Part shown: positions 20,125 through 31,439 of the stretch, in pieces | Layout: every line of letters starts with the position of its first letter | Numbering within the stretch: the first letter of the stretch is position 1 | Source: Molanna angustata | Taxonomy: Eukaryota > Arthropoda > Insecta > Trichoptera > Molannidae | Reading direction: 5' to 3' | Length of the DNA stretch: 64,000 nt | Assembly (NCBI GenBank): GCA_963576475.1 | Contig: OY754990.1 | Coordinates: forward strand, 4,803,756-4,867,755 | Notes under the pieces: generated by a model | Databases searched by the model: none | What the model saw: only the letters and a program-made list of their open reading frames with translations | What the model was told of the DNA's origin: nothing | Translations under genes and position numbers: made by a program

Positions 20125-21260
20125 TGTTGATAATTTTTTTATATCTCAATAGAGACGAAGTTGGAATATTATAGGAGAACCAGAAACTCAGGTACCTGCA
20201 GGACTGACGACCTGTCATCGGCTGATTTGCGTGATCACTTTATGCGCTTGCGCAACGTTCATCAATTATGCCTTCCTATTGAGCTCTGTATCGATCCAAT
20301 TTTGAAAGTTCTATATATTTTAATAATGAGAAACTGATTGTTTGAAATAAGCTGGATAACACCATTGCCATCTATGAAGTAACGAAGAAACCTTTTTGTA
20401 ACGCCATCTATCGATTTTTTTTTGTCCTTACGAGGTGACAATGTTCATGCACAGATGTCACCCGTTCTTCTTCTTTCGTGTCAGCAACGAATTTAAATAA
20501 TTCTCTGCCAATGCCTAGCAACGTTAATAACACAATCATTGCCCACCATAAGTTCGTGCATAGTGTAGTTGACTGGAACTATGCCATAAATATTATTTCA
20601 TTTTTGGCTTGTTTACCTACTTGTACCATAGATTTTTATTATAATATACTAGATGTAGTACTCTGTGCAAAAGTGAGTCATGGAATATCGCGCGTTTGAC
20701 ATTTTGGTTGGCAACATATTTCAGTTTTCCTTACATTTCAACACATCCTAGATAAATGTTCTCTAAATTATTAATAATTAAAATGTTTTTTAGATTAATA
20801 AATCCGAAAACAATTCACATTAGTCGTTATTCTCTATAGAAAAACGATATGGTCTGGAACCAAAACGTCAAAAATCCACCGGAAAAAATGCCTCACTTCG
20901 ATTCATACAAAATTTGCTAACTACGACATCTAGTATATTATAATAAAAACCTATGACTTGTACCAATGTCTATGGTATTCAAATATTTTTTTCAAAGTTG
21001 CATATACGCAAACATTGGATTTTTTCCATATCGGGAATCGAATGATATTTTTACTGACAAACTTTTTAACATCTCAATAGAGACGAAGTTGGGATATTAT
21101 AGAAGAACCAGGAACTCAAGGCACCTACACAGGCACTACAAGGCACATATGGTTTATACGATCACTTTTGCGCTTGTGCAACGTTCACCAATTATGCCTT
21201 CTTATCAATTCTTGAGTTCCCTTATCAATTCAATTTTCAAAGTTCTATCTTGTGCTTTTT
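20125..21260 (+). repeat. Dispersed repeat C, copy 3, with nested insertions
   Basis: The same modules as in copies 1 and 2 appear in order at 20140-20460, 20585-20626 and 20956-21250. The MITE at 20627-20955 interrupts it cleanly. A segment at 20465-20580 beginning with TTCTTCTTCTTTCG looks like another RTE-tail insertion but has no duplication I can see. Confidence 0.6.
20627..20955. mobile_element. MITE family G (CATAG ends, 8-bp target duplication), copy 2
   Basis: A 329-bp element with 30-bp terminal inverted repeats differing at one base; they begin CATAGATTTTTATTATAA and, reversed, CATAGGTTTTTATTATAA. Perfect 8-bp copies ACTTGTAC flank it at 20619-20626 and 20956-20963. It interrupts repeat C. 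There is no coding capacity. Confidence 0.9.
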
Positions 21261-21330
21261 TCTTTGGGGATAAATCAAAGAACCCCCGTCAGAATCAGAC
21301 CCTTGGAAGGATCATTCTTCAACTGACTAT

Positions 21331-21898
21331 GGGCCGGTATTACAGTCTCAGTTTAAGAGCTAAACTCAAGTTTTACAAAAATATAGCGTATTACAGTGTC
21401 CGTTTAGGCCTAATCTTCCCTCAAATACGTCACTAAAACGACAAATATTTAACTCAACGTTTCTGGCGGATTAAGTACTTAACGGTGAGTCAACTGTCAT
21501 TTGCTAGGCAATGCATGTAGTTTCAGTGTTCTGTCACTAGAGGCGTAAGTTGTATCGACGGTGGCGCCACACAACAAAACAAACTGACAGCCATATTGAA
21601 ACGAACATGGGCATTTAAAAGCATTATTTTGGTTAAAAAAATTAAATTCATCATGTTGGATAATAAAACAATAGTATTTCAAGTGGTAGCGTCCCGTTTT
21701 GTAGTTGGTATTATTTGAGGTTATTTAAAATTTGACAGATAATAACCACAGAAAAAGTAAAATATGTCTATAATTGAAGATTTAGTAACTGACATGTCAT
21801 ATTGCACTGTAATACGGAAATGGATTCAATCTCCCCTTAACATTAATCTTGAGCTTAACAAACTCAATGAGCTGAGGGCCAACTTTAATATCAGGCCT
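21331..21898. mobile_element. MITE family A, copy 3
   Basis: A 568-bp copy of the element at 9383-9926. The left end is GGGCCGGTATTACAGTC and the right end is degraded (ATATCAGGCC). Confidence 0.8.
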
Positions 21899-22340
21899 AT
21901 ATATTATAATATATTTGATTCAATATTTTTTAATACCTAAACGATTTCTATGAATTATCAAAAAGAAACGACAACTCCTGTGGCTTAGTTGTAAGAATAA
22001 CCGTGGCCAATGTAGGTAATACTGTTAAAAAAAATTTTTAGTACAATATACATATTATATTATTAAATATTTGGTAAATAAATAATACTATAATAAATTA
22101 TTTAAGATTTTATTAAATTTACATTGACCTACTCCAATCTATTTAATAGAGATTGCTTAATGGCAATACTTTTTTCTCTTTTTTATTTATTTATTTATTC
22201 GTGACTTCTTGTACCTACTTATATATAATTTGTACACTGGTGGGTTTATTATCAAACTGATATTTCTTTCAACCAACCTGATTTAATGTTAATATACAAT
22301 GTCAAGATAATGACCTGAGAAAAATAAAAAAAAAAGATTA
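21899..22340. other. AT-rich with a possible LINE tail
   Basis: An (ATTT)n tract at 22183-22199 may be the minus-strand tail of a LINE 3' UTR extending to about 22340. No coding sequence. Confidence 0.35.
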
Positions 22341-22369
22341 TAAAGATAACAGAACAAGACAAAAAAAGA

Positions 22370-22910
22370 TTGAATATAAGAACAGTTCATAGGAAAACAC
22401 AAGGATAAGGAGATGAAGAAGAAATCAGGTACTATCAGATAGATATTTTTGTTATTGAATATAATATAATAACAGTTGATAGCAATGATAGGAAAACAAA
22501 AGGATAAGGAGATGAAGTGATGTATAATCAGATAGATATTTTTGTTATTGAATATAATATAATAACAGTTGATAGCAATGATAGGAAAAGGAGATGAAGT
22601 GATGTATAATCAGATAGATATTTTTGTTATTGAATATAATATAATAACAGTTGATAGCAATGATAGGAAAAGGAGATGAAGTGATGTATTATCAGATAGA
22701 TATTTTTGTTATTGAATATAATATAATAACAGTTGATAGCAATGATAGGAAAAGGAGATGAAGTGATGTATTATCAGATAGATATTTTTGTTATTGAATA
22801 TAATATAATAACAGTTGATAGCAATGATAGGAAAACAAAAGGATAAGGAGAGGAAGAAGAAATGAGATATTATCAGATAGATATTTTTGCTTTATCCTTT
22901 TTTTGAATAT
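22370..22910 (+). repeat. Tandem repeat, 82-bp unit
   Basis: The phrase CAGATAGATATTTTTG recurs at 22436, 22529, 22611, 22693, 22775 and 22874. The central spacings are exactly 82 bp. The outer spacings are 93 and 99 bp because those units contain an extra 'aaaacaaaaggataag' type block. Units are nearly identical, so the array is young. It is not a CRISPR array, since there are no spacers. Confidence 0.85.
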
Positions 22911-22916
22911 ATTATG

Positions 22917-23157
22917 TAATGAGATAGCTCAGTTGGTTAGTTGGTTAGGTATCTGACTGCTGATCCAAGGGTCCCGGGTTCGATTCCCGGTGGAGACCCA
23001 GTTTTATATTTGTGTTTTCAGTCTGGATCTGTGAGACGATTAATATCGTAAGTCTCCAGAATGTGGCAACTTGTTATTGGGTGCGTGTTAAATTAATATT
23101 TTACATAGTACCTTTTAGTTGCCCGAAAAGTAATGTAAAATAAATAAAATAAAATAT
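22917..23157 (+). mobile_element. tRNA-derived SINE, family S1, complete copy
   Basis: The head at 22920-22998 has an A-box (TAGCTCAGTTGG, followed by a short internal duplication) and a B-box (GGTTCGATTCCCGG). The body includes 'gaatgtggcaacttg' and 'gttgcccgaaaagtaatg', and the tail is an (AAAT)-like A-rich run ending at 23157. Other copies: 14083-14868 (split) and 33308-33412 (3' part). Confidence 0.8.
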
Positions 23158-23659
23158 CAGGACTTAGACTATTCTATTGCCTTGCTGATTGTACTTCAAA
23201 TGAAGAGCTAAAAAAATCAGTACTGTGAATTGGAATAGATAGTAAAGTACGTTCAGCAGATCGAGGTGGACATCCATGACTATCTTTCCTGGATAAATGA
23301 ATTTATCTTTAAGATACTGAGGTAAGTTTGTATAATAAAGGAAAACAATAACAGCACATGTATATTGCGTTGTTATCGTATCTTGGGCCAACGAAGAAGA
23401 TCACGATAATGAAAAATGTGAAAGTGTTATTTATGTTAAGTTGACTGTTCCATGGGACACAAATATTACAGAAGACCACCAATACAAGACCACTAAACAA
23501 GCAAGTACTAGGAACTGGTAGATAAAACAGTTCAAAATATTAGGCTTTACCACAAGTATACATATATGCTGTAGAGGTGGGGGTGAGAGGAATGCCTGCA
23601 AAATCTTTATGACACTACTTTTAAGGACCTAGGTTTCCCTAGGGGTAAAATATAAACAT
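23158..23659. other. No gene supported
   Basis: Short minus-strand frames at 23164-23500 have no domain or repeat support. Confidence 0.35.
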
Positions 23660-23947
23660 CTGGCTAGGGTGTCAAAAGCAGCATTGTCTGCGTCCTATTG
23701 GATTTGGTTGCGCAGGGGAGTGGAGTATCAGTCGGAGGTTGGTGGGTGAATGGTGAGCGTGACACAAAGGGGCCCCTTAATCCCGTATACATGGTCGCAA
23801 GCCCATGTGGCTCGCCTGTTCTGGCTGGTACTCTGGTCGCCTGTGCTCGTGGGCCTGGATTCATGAATCCAGTGAAACCACCATTGCCTTTTTCTTTTGT
23901 ATTTTATTTTAGTCCGTAGATAAAACGGATGCAAACAAAAAAAAAAA
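23660..23947 (+). mobile_element. Probable LINE 3' end, GC-rich with poly(A)
   Basis: An abruptly GC-rich 270 bp ends in a T-rich stretch, then AAACGGATGC and an A-run at 23937-23947. The open frames in it have no domain. The shape fits the 3' end of an R1/Jockey-type LINE; no partner exists in this window to prove it. Confidence 0.4.
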
Positions 23948-23977
23948 CAAAGATAAAATAGATGTTTGTAAAAGGTT

Positions 23978-24590
23978 TAATTTATTTATTTATTTACGGC
24001 AAATTGCCTTTTACAAACATGAACAACTATTAAGTACACACATTGAAATTACAAAACAAAATAATAAAACTATCATAAACATAAAAGAAAATAAAGGTAC
24101 TGTAACAAAATTAGTAAATATAAAAAATAATATTAAGTGGAAAAAAAAAATACAATTTAAAAAAAAAAGGGTACATAGGTTGAGACATAAAAATCATTAA
24201 AATATACTAAAATAATATACCTACGCACTTAAAAAAAAAAGAAAAAATAATAATTATCATAAAAAAAAAAAATTAAAAACTATATAATAAAGCAACAAAA
24301 AATTTATATAAAAAATAATAATAATGTAAAAAAAATAAAAGAACTATAAAAACAAACATATGGGTACATACTTAGGAAAATAAAAACTAAATGATGAAAC
24401 AAAATAAATAACAAAAAAAATATATAAATCACATTAATAGTATATTATACTATACATGCAAAGTAGGCAAGCAAAAAAAAAAAAAAAATGTATTGCAAAT
24501 ATTAAAGAAAAAGAAAGAATCTAAATTACAGAAAATTTAAAAAGTATCACATTTCAAACGAGATTACATTGTTAGCAGCGATTGACTGTT
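23978..24590 (-). mobile_element. Probable LINE 3' UTR with (AAAT)n tail
   Basis: The minus-strand tail is TTTATTTATTTATTTA at 23980-23996, followed by about 580 bp of extremely A-rich (plus strand) sequence without frames. It resembles 58331-58750, which is attached to a recognisable LINE ORF. Confidence 0.45.
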
Positions 24591-24703
24591 TTTTATAAAA
24601 CATTGACGTTTTTTTTTTTTTTTTTTGCGGGTGGCAGTTCTTGAGGAGAACACACTTAGGCCGATTGGCCCTTTGTGATACCACATTGGGGCTGTCCTCC
24701 CAC

Positions 24704-25600
24704 TCACTCATCCCCCTTGAACCAGCCTGAGCGGCAAATGAATGTCATAATGTCTGCAATGTCGGCCGACGCTATGTCAATTAAATCATCATAGAAGAAA
24801 CTTCCCAAGGAGCTTCTCCTAATTCTAGAGAGAGCAGGACAGTGACAGAGGAAGTGGACCACCGTCTCCTCCTCCTCCTCGTCTTGGCATGCTCTGCAGT
24901 AATCGTATGCCTCCAGCCCTAGCCTTCTGGCATGCTTTCCTATAACCCAGTGTCCCGTTAATACTGATATGACTCTGGCGAGTGAGTCTCTTCTGAACGA
25001 GAGTATTTCTCTGGTTCTTCTGAGATCATATTTTGGCCATGTTTGTCTGGCAATGGAGCATGTGCTCTCCTCAGACCACCTTTGGTCAGCACAAGCAATA
25101 ATTTTCTCACTGACCCGGAGTTTACATGTTGCCATGGGGACTCCAGGTCTGTGTTTGATATTGTCTAGAGATAACAGGGTACCTGCTCTGGCAAGTTCGT
25201 CTGCCCTACAATTCCCCGCTATATTACTGTGACCCGTACCCACATGATTTGTAGATTGAACCGCTCCGCTGCCCCATTTAAGATGTTGCGGCAGTTCAGG
25301 GCCACTCTAGAAGTAGTACTTACGCCTTTTAAGGCTTTAATAGCCGCTTGGCTGTCTGTGAGAATACGGACAATGCTGTTTGATACTGCATTGCCTTGTA
25401 TCCATTCTACTGCTTCCTGGATTGCCAAGATCTCTGCTTGAAAAACACTACAGTGGTCCGGCAACCTGAAAGAAATGTTAATATTTAATTGCTCCGAAAA
25501 GACTCCTCCGCCCACCTTACCTTCCAGCTTCGACCCATCAGTGAAAAACACCTGAGCTTCATCGTGACGGACTAGATTCTCCTTCCACATTTCCCGCGAG
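24704..25600 (-). pseudogene. LINE RNase H and C-terminal knuckle, split by a frameshift
   Basis: The upstream frame carries VFFTDGSKLEGKVGGGVF (first Asp), FQAEILAIQEA (Glu) and RILTDSQAAIKAL (second Asp). Near 25235 it runs into wrong-frame residues, while the neighbouring frame picks up GHSNIAGNCRADELA (last His and Asp). So a frameshift lies between residues that should read as one W-V-x-G-H-S-N motif. The second frame continues to the C-terminal knuckle (CRACQDEEEEETVVHFLCHC) and a stop at 24704. The matching fragment at 3-485 is unbroken in this region. Confidence 0.85.
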
Positions 25601-28060
25601 GGGATTTGGTTGAGAACCTGTTCTCGAAGAAAGGCTTGGGAATGACATAGTCGATACCTTCGGATGGCTTTTTGAACTCCTGAAGAACCATGGAGTGTCC
25701 AATGTGTGTCTCCCTCCAAGGGTTGACACAATTCATTCTTATGGCAGCTTTCGTTGCCATTTGTTTTCCTAGGAGGTCAAGCGGCATCAGATGCAGGATG
25801 GTGTCAAGGGCTTTTGATGGTGTAGTTCTCAGACAGCCAGTGGTTGTCACTTCTGCTAGTCTTTGAACTTTTGCCAGCTCTTTTAGGCGCACTCCTTTTT
25901 TCAAGCAGTGCCACCATACCACCACTCCGTACATCATGACTGGCCTTATGACCGCCTTGTACATCCAGTGGGTTATCTTGGGGTGTAGTCCCCATCGTTT
26001 TCCCACGATCTTTCTGCAGGTGTACAGTGCATTTGTAGCTTTCCGTACTCTTTCCTGCGTGTTAGGCTTCCAGCTCAGTTTTCTATCCAGGATCAGACCT
26101 AGGTATTTAGCTTGAGTTGAGATCTCTAATGTCACCCCTTCTAGGGTTGGCAATGTAAATGCCGGGATTACCCGTTTATTTGTAAAGAGGATCAACTCTG
26201 TTTTCTTTGGGTTCACTCCCAACCCACTATTAATACACCACTGAGTTATCCTGTCTAGTGCCCTCTGTAAGAGAGATGAGAGTATGTTGAGGATCTTACC
26301 GGACACCGCTATGGCGAGATCATCTGCATAAGCGATTACTCCGACCCCGGTGTCGTCTAACTCCATCAACAGTTTATTTAGGGCTAGATTCCATAAAAGA
26401 GGTGATAGAACGCCTCCTTGGGGTGTTCCCTTCACCGGGTATCTTTTTATCTTTGAGCCCCCAAGTTCTGAGTTTATAACTCTATTTCTCAACATATTGT
26501 CGATAAATTCTATGAGCGAAGTCTCTATCCCCAATTTCCTCAGAGACTGAGTCATTGTTTCATATTTAATGTTATTAAAGGCTCCTTCTATGTCTAGGAA
26601 GGAGACCAGTGTGTACTCTTTATACTTCATCGATTTCTCGATTCTGTGTATCAGGGTGTGTAATGCTGTTTCTACAGATTTCCCTTTGCTGTACGCATGT
26701 TGAGACTCTGACCACTTTGAAGGTTCTATTTTACCCCTTATTCTGGTTTCTATGAGTCTTTCTAGCGTTTTAAGGACAAACGAGGATAGACTGATTGGTC
26801 TGAAATCCTTGGATGTATTATTAGATGTTCTTCCACCTTTGGGTATGAACACCACTTTTACTTCTCTCCATAATTTGGGGGTATAACAGAGTTCTATACA
26901 TGCTTCGAAGATTGTCCCCAACCAGGGTATGACAGTCTCCGAGGCCGCTTGCAGTTCCGCTGGAATGATACCATCCGGACCTGGCGACTTGTATGGTTCA
27001 AACTTGTAAATTGCCCAAGCAATCATTTCTGTATTAAATAATTTCTGGGAGTTTTTCTGTTTCCTGGTTTGGTTTGTTGTCTCAGGCATGCCCTCTCTTT
27101 GCAGGTGGGTCTGCGCCCCCCCTATCGGGTGGACGGTTTCCCTAGGCATGTCGAGTTTACATCCAGGAAAGTGTGTTTCTGTTAATAGCTCTAATGTTTC
27201 AGAGCTGCTTGAGGTCCAGCTGCCGTCGTTTTTCTTTATATATTCAGGCATCTCTGGATCCGTAGCTAGGATTTTGCGAATCCTGTTTCCCTCAGGGATT
27301 GTTTCAATTTTTGTGCAGAAATCTTCCCATGAGGTTCTTTTTGCCGTTTTTACTTTACTCTTAAAAACTCTTTGACTAGCCTTATAAGTTTCCCATTCAT
27401 TGTTTTTCTTGGCTAGGTTAAATAGTTTGCGACATTCCCTTCTTAGGGTAATTATCTCTTCTGTCCACCATGGTGGTCTTTTTCTCCCTTTAGCTATACG
27501 CAACGGGCACGATTCCCTGGTGGCTTGGTTACAAGCATTAGTAAGGGTCTTTACCATGTTATCCAATTCCTCTGTTGTTGAGGGTTTGGTTGGTATTTCA
27601 GAAAGAAATTCACTGAGGGCAGTGTTGTACTTATCCCATTGTGTGTTCCTTCTATTGCTGTACATGACTCTATCTGGTTTCTGAAAGTTTAAGTTAAATT
27701 CAATGTACTGGTGATCAGAGAAGGAGTGGTCAGCTGAGACTTTCCATTCTTTTACATATTCGGCAGCATATTCATTGGCAATTGTTATGTCTAGAACTTC
27801 ACGCCTTATTGCGGTAATAAATGTTGGAGTATCACCTATATTACAAATTTCGAGGTTATGTGATAAAATATATTCAAAAATTAACTCACCTCTCTCGTTT
27901 GTGTCCGTGCTGCCCCAGATTGTGTGGTGTGCGTTGGCATCTGCACCTGTCACCACAGGTATCCTCTCATCTTCTGCTCTATGTATGGCTTGTTGAAGGA
28001 TACCTGGAGGGGGCGGTTCTTCGTGATCATGTGCTAGGTAGGCAGAAATCAGCCAAATTG
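25572..28060 (-). pseudogene. LINE ORF2: partial endonuclease and reverse transcriptase
   Basis: Endonuclease is present from its middle: VVTGADANAHHTIWG (the Asp and Asn of the G-D-x-N motif, here GADAN), then SFSDHQYIEF (Ser-Asp-His). RT follows with PGPDGIIPAEL, FRPISLSSFVLK, FLDIEGAFNN, GTPQGGVLSPLLWN and AYADDLAIA, so the catalytic Asp pair is intact. The frame is open to a stop at 25572-25574, but the true protein should continue into RNase H in another frame; a frameshift lies at about 25575-25600. The first ~24 residues of the open frame (28133-28061) belong to the neighbouring LINE and are not part of this protein. Confidence 0.85.
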
Positions 28061-28653
28061 ACGTTAGTTCGTATTTAAATTTAAGAAAGGAAGTGTTAAA
28101 ATAATCAAAAGACCGTGCATACATATTTCCCAAGTTCTGATGTATTATTCAATGTATTGGTGTATAATAGTGTGCTAAATTTGTAGTATTTTTACAATAG
28201 AATGGAAGATGATTTCTAGTTTTTCTATTTGGTACATTGAAATTTATTAAGAATAGTAATTCTGGACAGTCTAACTGATTATTAATAATTTTAAATAAAC
28301 ATAGCAAATCAAATAATAATCTTCTAATTATATTAGAAGACGGTGGAATGTAAACACAACCTATGATGAAATATTTTGAATTAAACTTCAGTCTTACAAA
28401 TATTTGTTCAACGTCGTGGTTTTTAATTGATAGTTGTTTAGATATAATTATTTTTTTGTATCGCTATCAGAACACCTCCCCCTCTTGATTTAACGCTAGT
28501 ATTTTGATTCCTGTCGAGTCTATATATATTATGTCCTGGTAAACCCAACTCAGCTGATATTATGTTCGAGTCTAACCAGGTTTCAGTCAGGATAATTGCT
28601 TCATGGAGAAGTGCAGGTGCTGTTATTCTGAATAGATCTAGTTTGGTGCGCAT
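28061..28653 (-). pseudogene. LINE endonuclease start joined to ORF2 C-terminal tail
   Basis: 28653-28438 gives an endonuclease piece (ILTETWLDSNI with the catalytic Glu, then RGGGVLIAI). After a frame change the following stretch reads IGCVYIPPSS, still endonuclease. At about 28335 it jumps to the conserved C-terminal tail of CR1/Jockey-type ORF2 (LDCPELL, NFNVPNRKTRNHLPFYCKN). The deletion removes the RT palm. The tail's last residues (YARSFDYFN, FLKFKYEL) lie at 28133-28062, inside the open frame of the next element. Confidence 0.65.
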
Positions 28654-28697
28654 ACCACAAACATTTTGGTAGAAAAATTTTAAATTGGATTTTTCAG

Positions 28698-29414
28698 TTA
28701 CTTTTTTAATCTATTTTTAACAATAGTGGGAGTAGAATTTATGTATTTTATAGTTAAATCTGTTTCACCCTGGTCTAACCGTTTTTGCAATTCATCACGC
28801 AAGTCATTTAGATGTTTTCTCTGGATTAAAGTTAAGTCTTGCTGGATCTTGACAGATCCGGATTTTATTTTCACCTTGTTTCTCAGAATTTGTATAGCTT
28901 GGTACACATCTGGAAATTCTATTTTAATAGGTCTCGTTGAAGTATTGCCGGTTTGATTGCTCTTGCTTGTTCCTATGCGTTGTATCTTTAGTGATTCTAC
29001 ATTAATAGAATTATCGATTTCCCGGAGTACTGACGTGACAGCCTTGATATCATCGGAAATTTTATCAGCTTGAAGAGAAGCGACACTTTCTGAAATGTTA
29101 TACATGATTATACATTTTGCGCGACTTTTCCTCTCATCTAGTTAGGCGATGGTTTCGCATATTTCAGATACCATACTTGGATTACTTTGAGATTGTTGAG
29201 GGGTCTGTTTAATCGTTTGCAAGATTTCTATTTGACCTTCCATGATACCCAGGCTAGTGGTCATTTGCCCAACTGTTCCGAGAAGATCTGAGGTAAGGGG
29301 TAGGAGTTTAGCAGTTTGTTCTTTTGTAAAACGATTAGCCGGATTAATGAGTATTTGATGTATCAAATTCAATAGATCTTTAGCCTTATCCATATATTGA
29401 AGGGCCATTTTCAT
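28698..29414 (-). pseudogene. LINE ORF1-like protein, two pieces
   Basis: Two frames, 29414-29142 and 29105-28698, follow each other with a stop and frame change between. The first is a helical stretch (MDKAKDLLNLIHQI, EGQIEILQTIKQ) with coiled-coil character. The second has a heptad-like start and then RPIKIEFPDVYQAIQILRNK, the RNA-binding pattern seen in L1/CR1-type ORF1 proteins, ending in a basic tail. It sits just upstream of an endonuclease start on the same strand. The clade is uncertain. Confidence 0.55.
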
Positions 29415-29689
29415 AAACTTTTATACTGTTATGTAGGTGTGGTTATTGTTGTATTTTAGTAATTTTTGTTAGAACTGACACTGTATAATATATATGATGA
29501 AATATTAACTGTATTCTCACTGATAACAAGTGAATTTATATAGAATTAACAACAATAATTCTTTTTTAAACAAAACATGCAATTTTATAAACAATACACT
29601 CTTAAACAGTCTTTAGCAATTTTAAATAACAGCAAAGAAAAAAAAATGTGTGCACTACTATGATGATTTGACAGATGTGGACACCTATA
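29415..29689. other. AT-rich, nothing recognised
   Basis: Probably the 5' flank or UTR of the LINE above. Confidence 0.3.
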
Positions 29690-29766
29690 GCACAAGCATT
29701 TATGCTTAATTTAGAGAATGTAGGAAGATGTATATGTACTTGTTTAACAAGGACATATTCAGCTTA
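29690..29766 (+). mobile_element. SINE family S2, 3' part
   Basis: It matches the tail region of the SINE at 2421-2606 (from 'cacctata' through 'gtttaacaaggacatattca'). The tRNA head is missing. Confidence 0.7.
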
Positions 29767-29859
29767 GGATCTGGATCCACAGAGTACCAACTCTTTAAAA
29801 AATTGGACAGAGTCAATTAGGCGGCTTACTATGATCGCGGTTTTAGTGTGAACGGGTCT

Positions 29860-30115
29860 TTAAAATGGAATAAATTGCCTCTTGACATATGTGGAGCTCA
29901 GAGCATTGACACCTTCGGTAGAGCGTTCTGTGAAGGGGCCGTTTACAGTCCCCATAGGCAGAGCGGGTGGTGGTGGGAGTAGCGAAAACCTTCGGTAGAC
30001 ATATAAGACTGCCTTGTTTAGCAGAGCCAACAAATAAGCTACAGCGCCCTTGGAGTGATCTTGTATCACTAAACGGCGCTATATAAATTTTATTTATTAT
30101 TATATTCATTTTTGT
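29860..30115 (+). mobile_element. Probable L2/CR1-type 3' end
   Basis: It ends GGCGCTATATAAATTTTATTTATTATTAT, a form typical of the last bases of L2-like LINEs and their SINEs. The upstream 240 bp has no intact frame. No partner in this window. Confidence 0.4.
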
Positions 30116-30286
30116 TGTCATGAGGGTTTTGATATCACTGTTTGGCCAGACTTGCCCCTCAGATGTGCATTTACTTATAAAAGGAATCACGACATATGGG
30201 TATATCCTAACACACCAAACAAGGCATTGCACTAAGAATGTGGGGTGAATCTCATTGCTGAGCTATCTGATATGTTATATACATAA

Positions 30287-30830
30287 ATAGATACATACCA
30301 TCATGCCATGTCCCTCACGGGGTAGGTAGATAGGACCGAACGCCACTTATTTCTATCTTGACACACATACCTCGCCTCGTCCATATTCATGCATTGTTTC
30401 ATACATGTTCGTCTGTTGCTCACACTTTGAACATTTCCGTCACACTTCTAACATGGACGTGCCATCCCTTCCTTGGGCGTCCCCGAACTCTCATTCCATT
30501 CCTGTCGGCAATGTATATTATTTTCGTCAGGCATTCCTCATTCATTCTCCCCATGTGGCCAAACCATCTCAATGTATTCACTTTCATTCTAGTAACGACA
30601 TCTTTTTTTTTTTTAATAAATATGTCCTTCCTACGTTTCCTAAAATAAGCATAAATGCTTGTGCTATAGGTGAACGAAATCAGTCGAGACAGGATTCGAA
30701 CTCGCGACCACTGGATTACTAACCCAGTGCACTAACCGCTCTGCCATCGACCCATCTAAATTCTTTCTTACTCTTTCCTTATGTCCTCATTTCTGACCCT
30801 GTCATATGTATATCGTTCTATTACATATTC
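30287..30830 (-). mobile_element. RTE-like LINE 3' fragment, split by a SINE
   Basis: Inverse of the 17795-18107 region, with the microsatellite tail at about 30285-30298. The SINE at 30610-30755 splits it at a different site from the SINE in the 2283-2962 copy. RT motif residues are encoded but broken by stops. Confidence 0.7.
30610..30755 (-). mobile_element. tRNA-derived SINE, family S2, copy 2 (inverse)
   Basis: The minus-strand head at 30755-30680 has the same A- and B-box sequences as 2421-2500. The poly(A) is the T-run at 30604-30614. Confidence 0.75.
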
Positions 30831-30834
30831 TTCT

Positions 30835-31059
30835 GATATGTTATATATCCTGTATTTTCCATTGGAGATAAATCCATTTAATTTCAACCAGTAAAAAGAT
30901 ATTTCAACATCCACTTGATGAGATTAATCCTTTCGTATAGCAAGGAATATCTGTATTTTTAATTTTTCTCTATTTTGTATAGTTTTGATTTTACAGCTCT
31001 TCAAAGTTTAGGCTAAATTGTTTTTTTTTTCATTCCGAAATTTAAGTGAAATTAACATC
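30835..31059. other. AT-rich, nothing recognised
   Basis: No open frame or repeat partner. Confidence 0.4.
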
Positions 31060-31300
31060 TTCGTAGTCATACACAGATCAGCGAATGGAGGAAGGCCGAA
31101 TCCCATAGAAGATTCTGGAGACATAACTGGAGGGGAGACCAAGACTTAGATGGGAGGACGACATACGGAGAGATGCAGAACAGCACCTGCAGGTCCCTAA
31201 CTGGAGAACGGCGGCTGAGGATAGAAGTGGTTGGAGGCGCTTTTCGAAGGAGGCCAAGGCTCGATTTGGGCTGTAGCGCCATCGAAGAATAAGAATCAAA
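31060..31300 (+). pseudogene. RTE-like LINE 3' end
   Basis: One plus frame reads PRLRWEDDIRRDAEQ, then NWRTAAEDRSGWRR and a stop, the last coding block of RTE-like LINEs. It then ends GGGCTGTAGCGCCATC with a GAAGAATAAGAA tail. Same family end as 3290-3553. The frame is preceded by 5' truncation. Confidence 0.7.
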
Positions 31301-31439
31301 AATGGTTCAGGAACAATCGAATATTCTTATAACTCAGAATTTTTCAATCATCTGGGAGAAAAAAGTGTGTGTGTGTATTGGACTATTTCCATAAAAATGT
31401 TGACCTTGATCTGATGTTTAATCGGAGAATTATTGTTAA

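Larger units (their letters stand above)
24609..28060 (-). mobile_element. RNase H-bearing LINE (I/Jockey group), 5'-truncated and frameshifted
   Basis: The minus-strand poly(A) is the T18 run at 24609-24626. Going upstream come 3' UTR, C-terminal knuckle, RNase H, RT and the second half of endonuclease. The 5' end is truncated within endonuclease at about 28060, where it is fused to the tail of another LINE. A second copy of its 3' end is at 1-581. Confidence 0.85.
28061..29414 (-). mobile_element. Second LINE with an internal deletion, fused to the first
   Basis: On the minus strand come ORF1-like sequence (29414-28698), the start of endonuclease (28653 to about 28340), then directly a C-terminal RT tail (about 28335-28061). 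The RT core, about 2 kb, is missing. The tail then runs without a gap into the endonuclease of the LINE 24609-28060. Confidence 0.7.

Noticed and set aside
22370..22910. CRISPR-like array
   Set aside because: Units are directly adjacent with no unique spacers, and the DNA is nuclear insect DNA.
22917..22998. tRNA gene
   Set aside because: A- and B-boxes are present, but the D-arm region is duplicated, the fold is broken, and a SINE body and tail follow. It is a SINE head.
25572..28133. Complete 853-residue protein starting at 28133
   Set aside because: The first ~24 residues belong to the tail of another LINE and the endonuclease start is missing.
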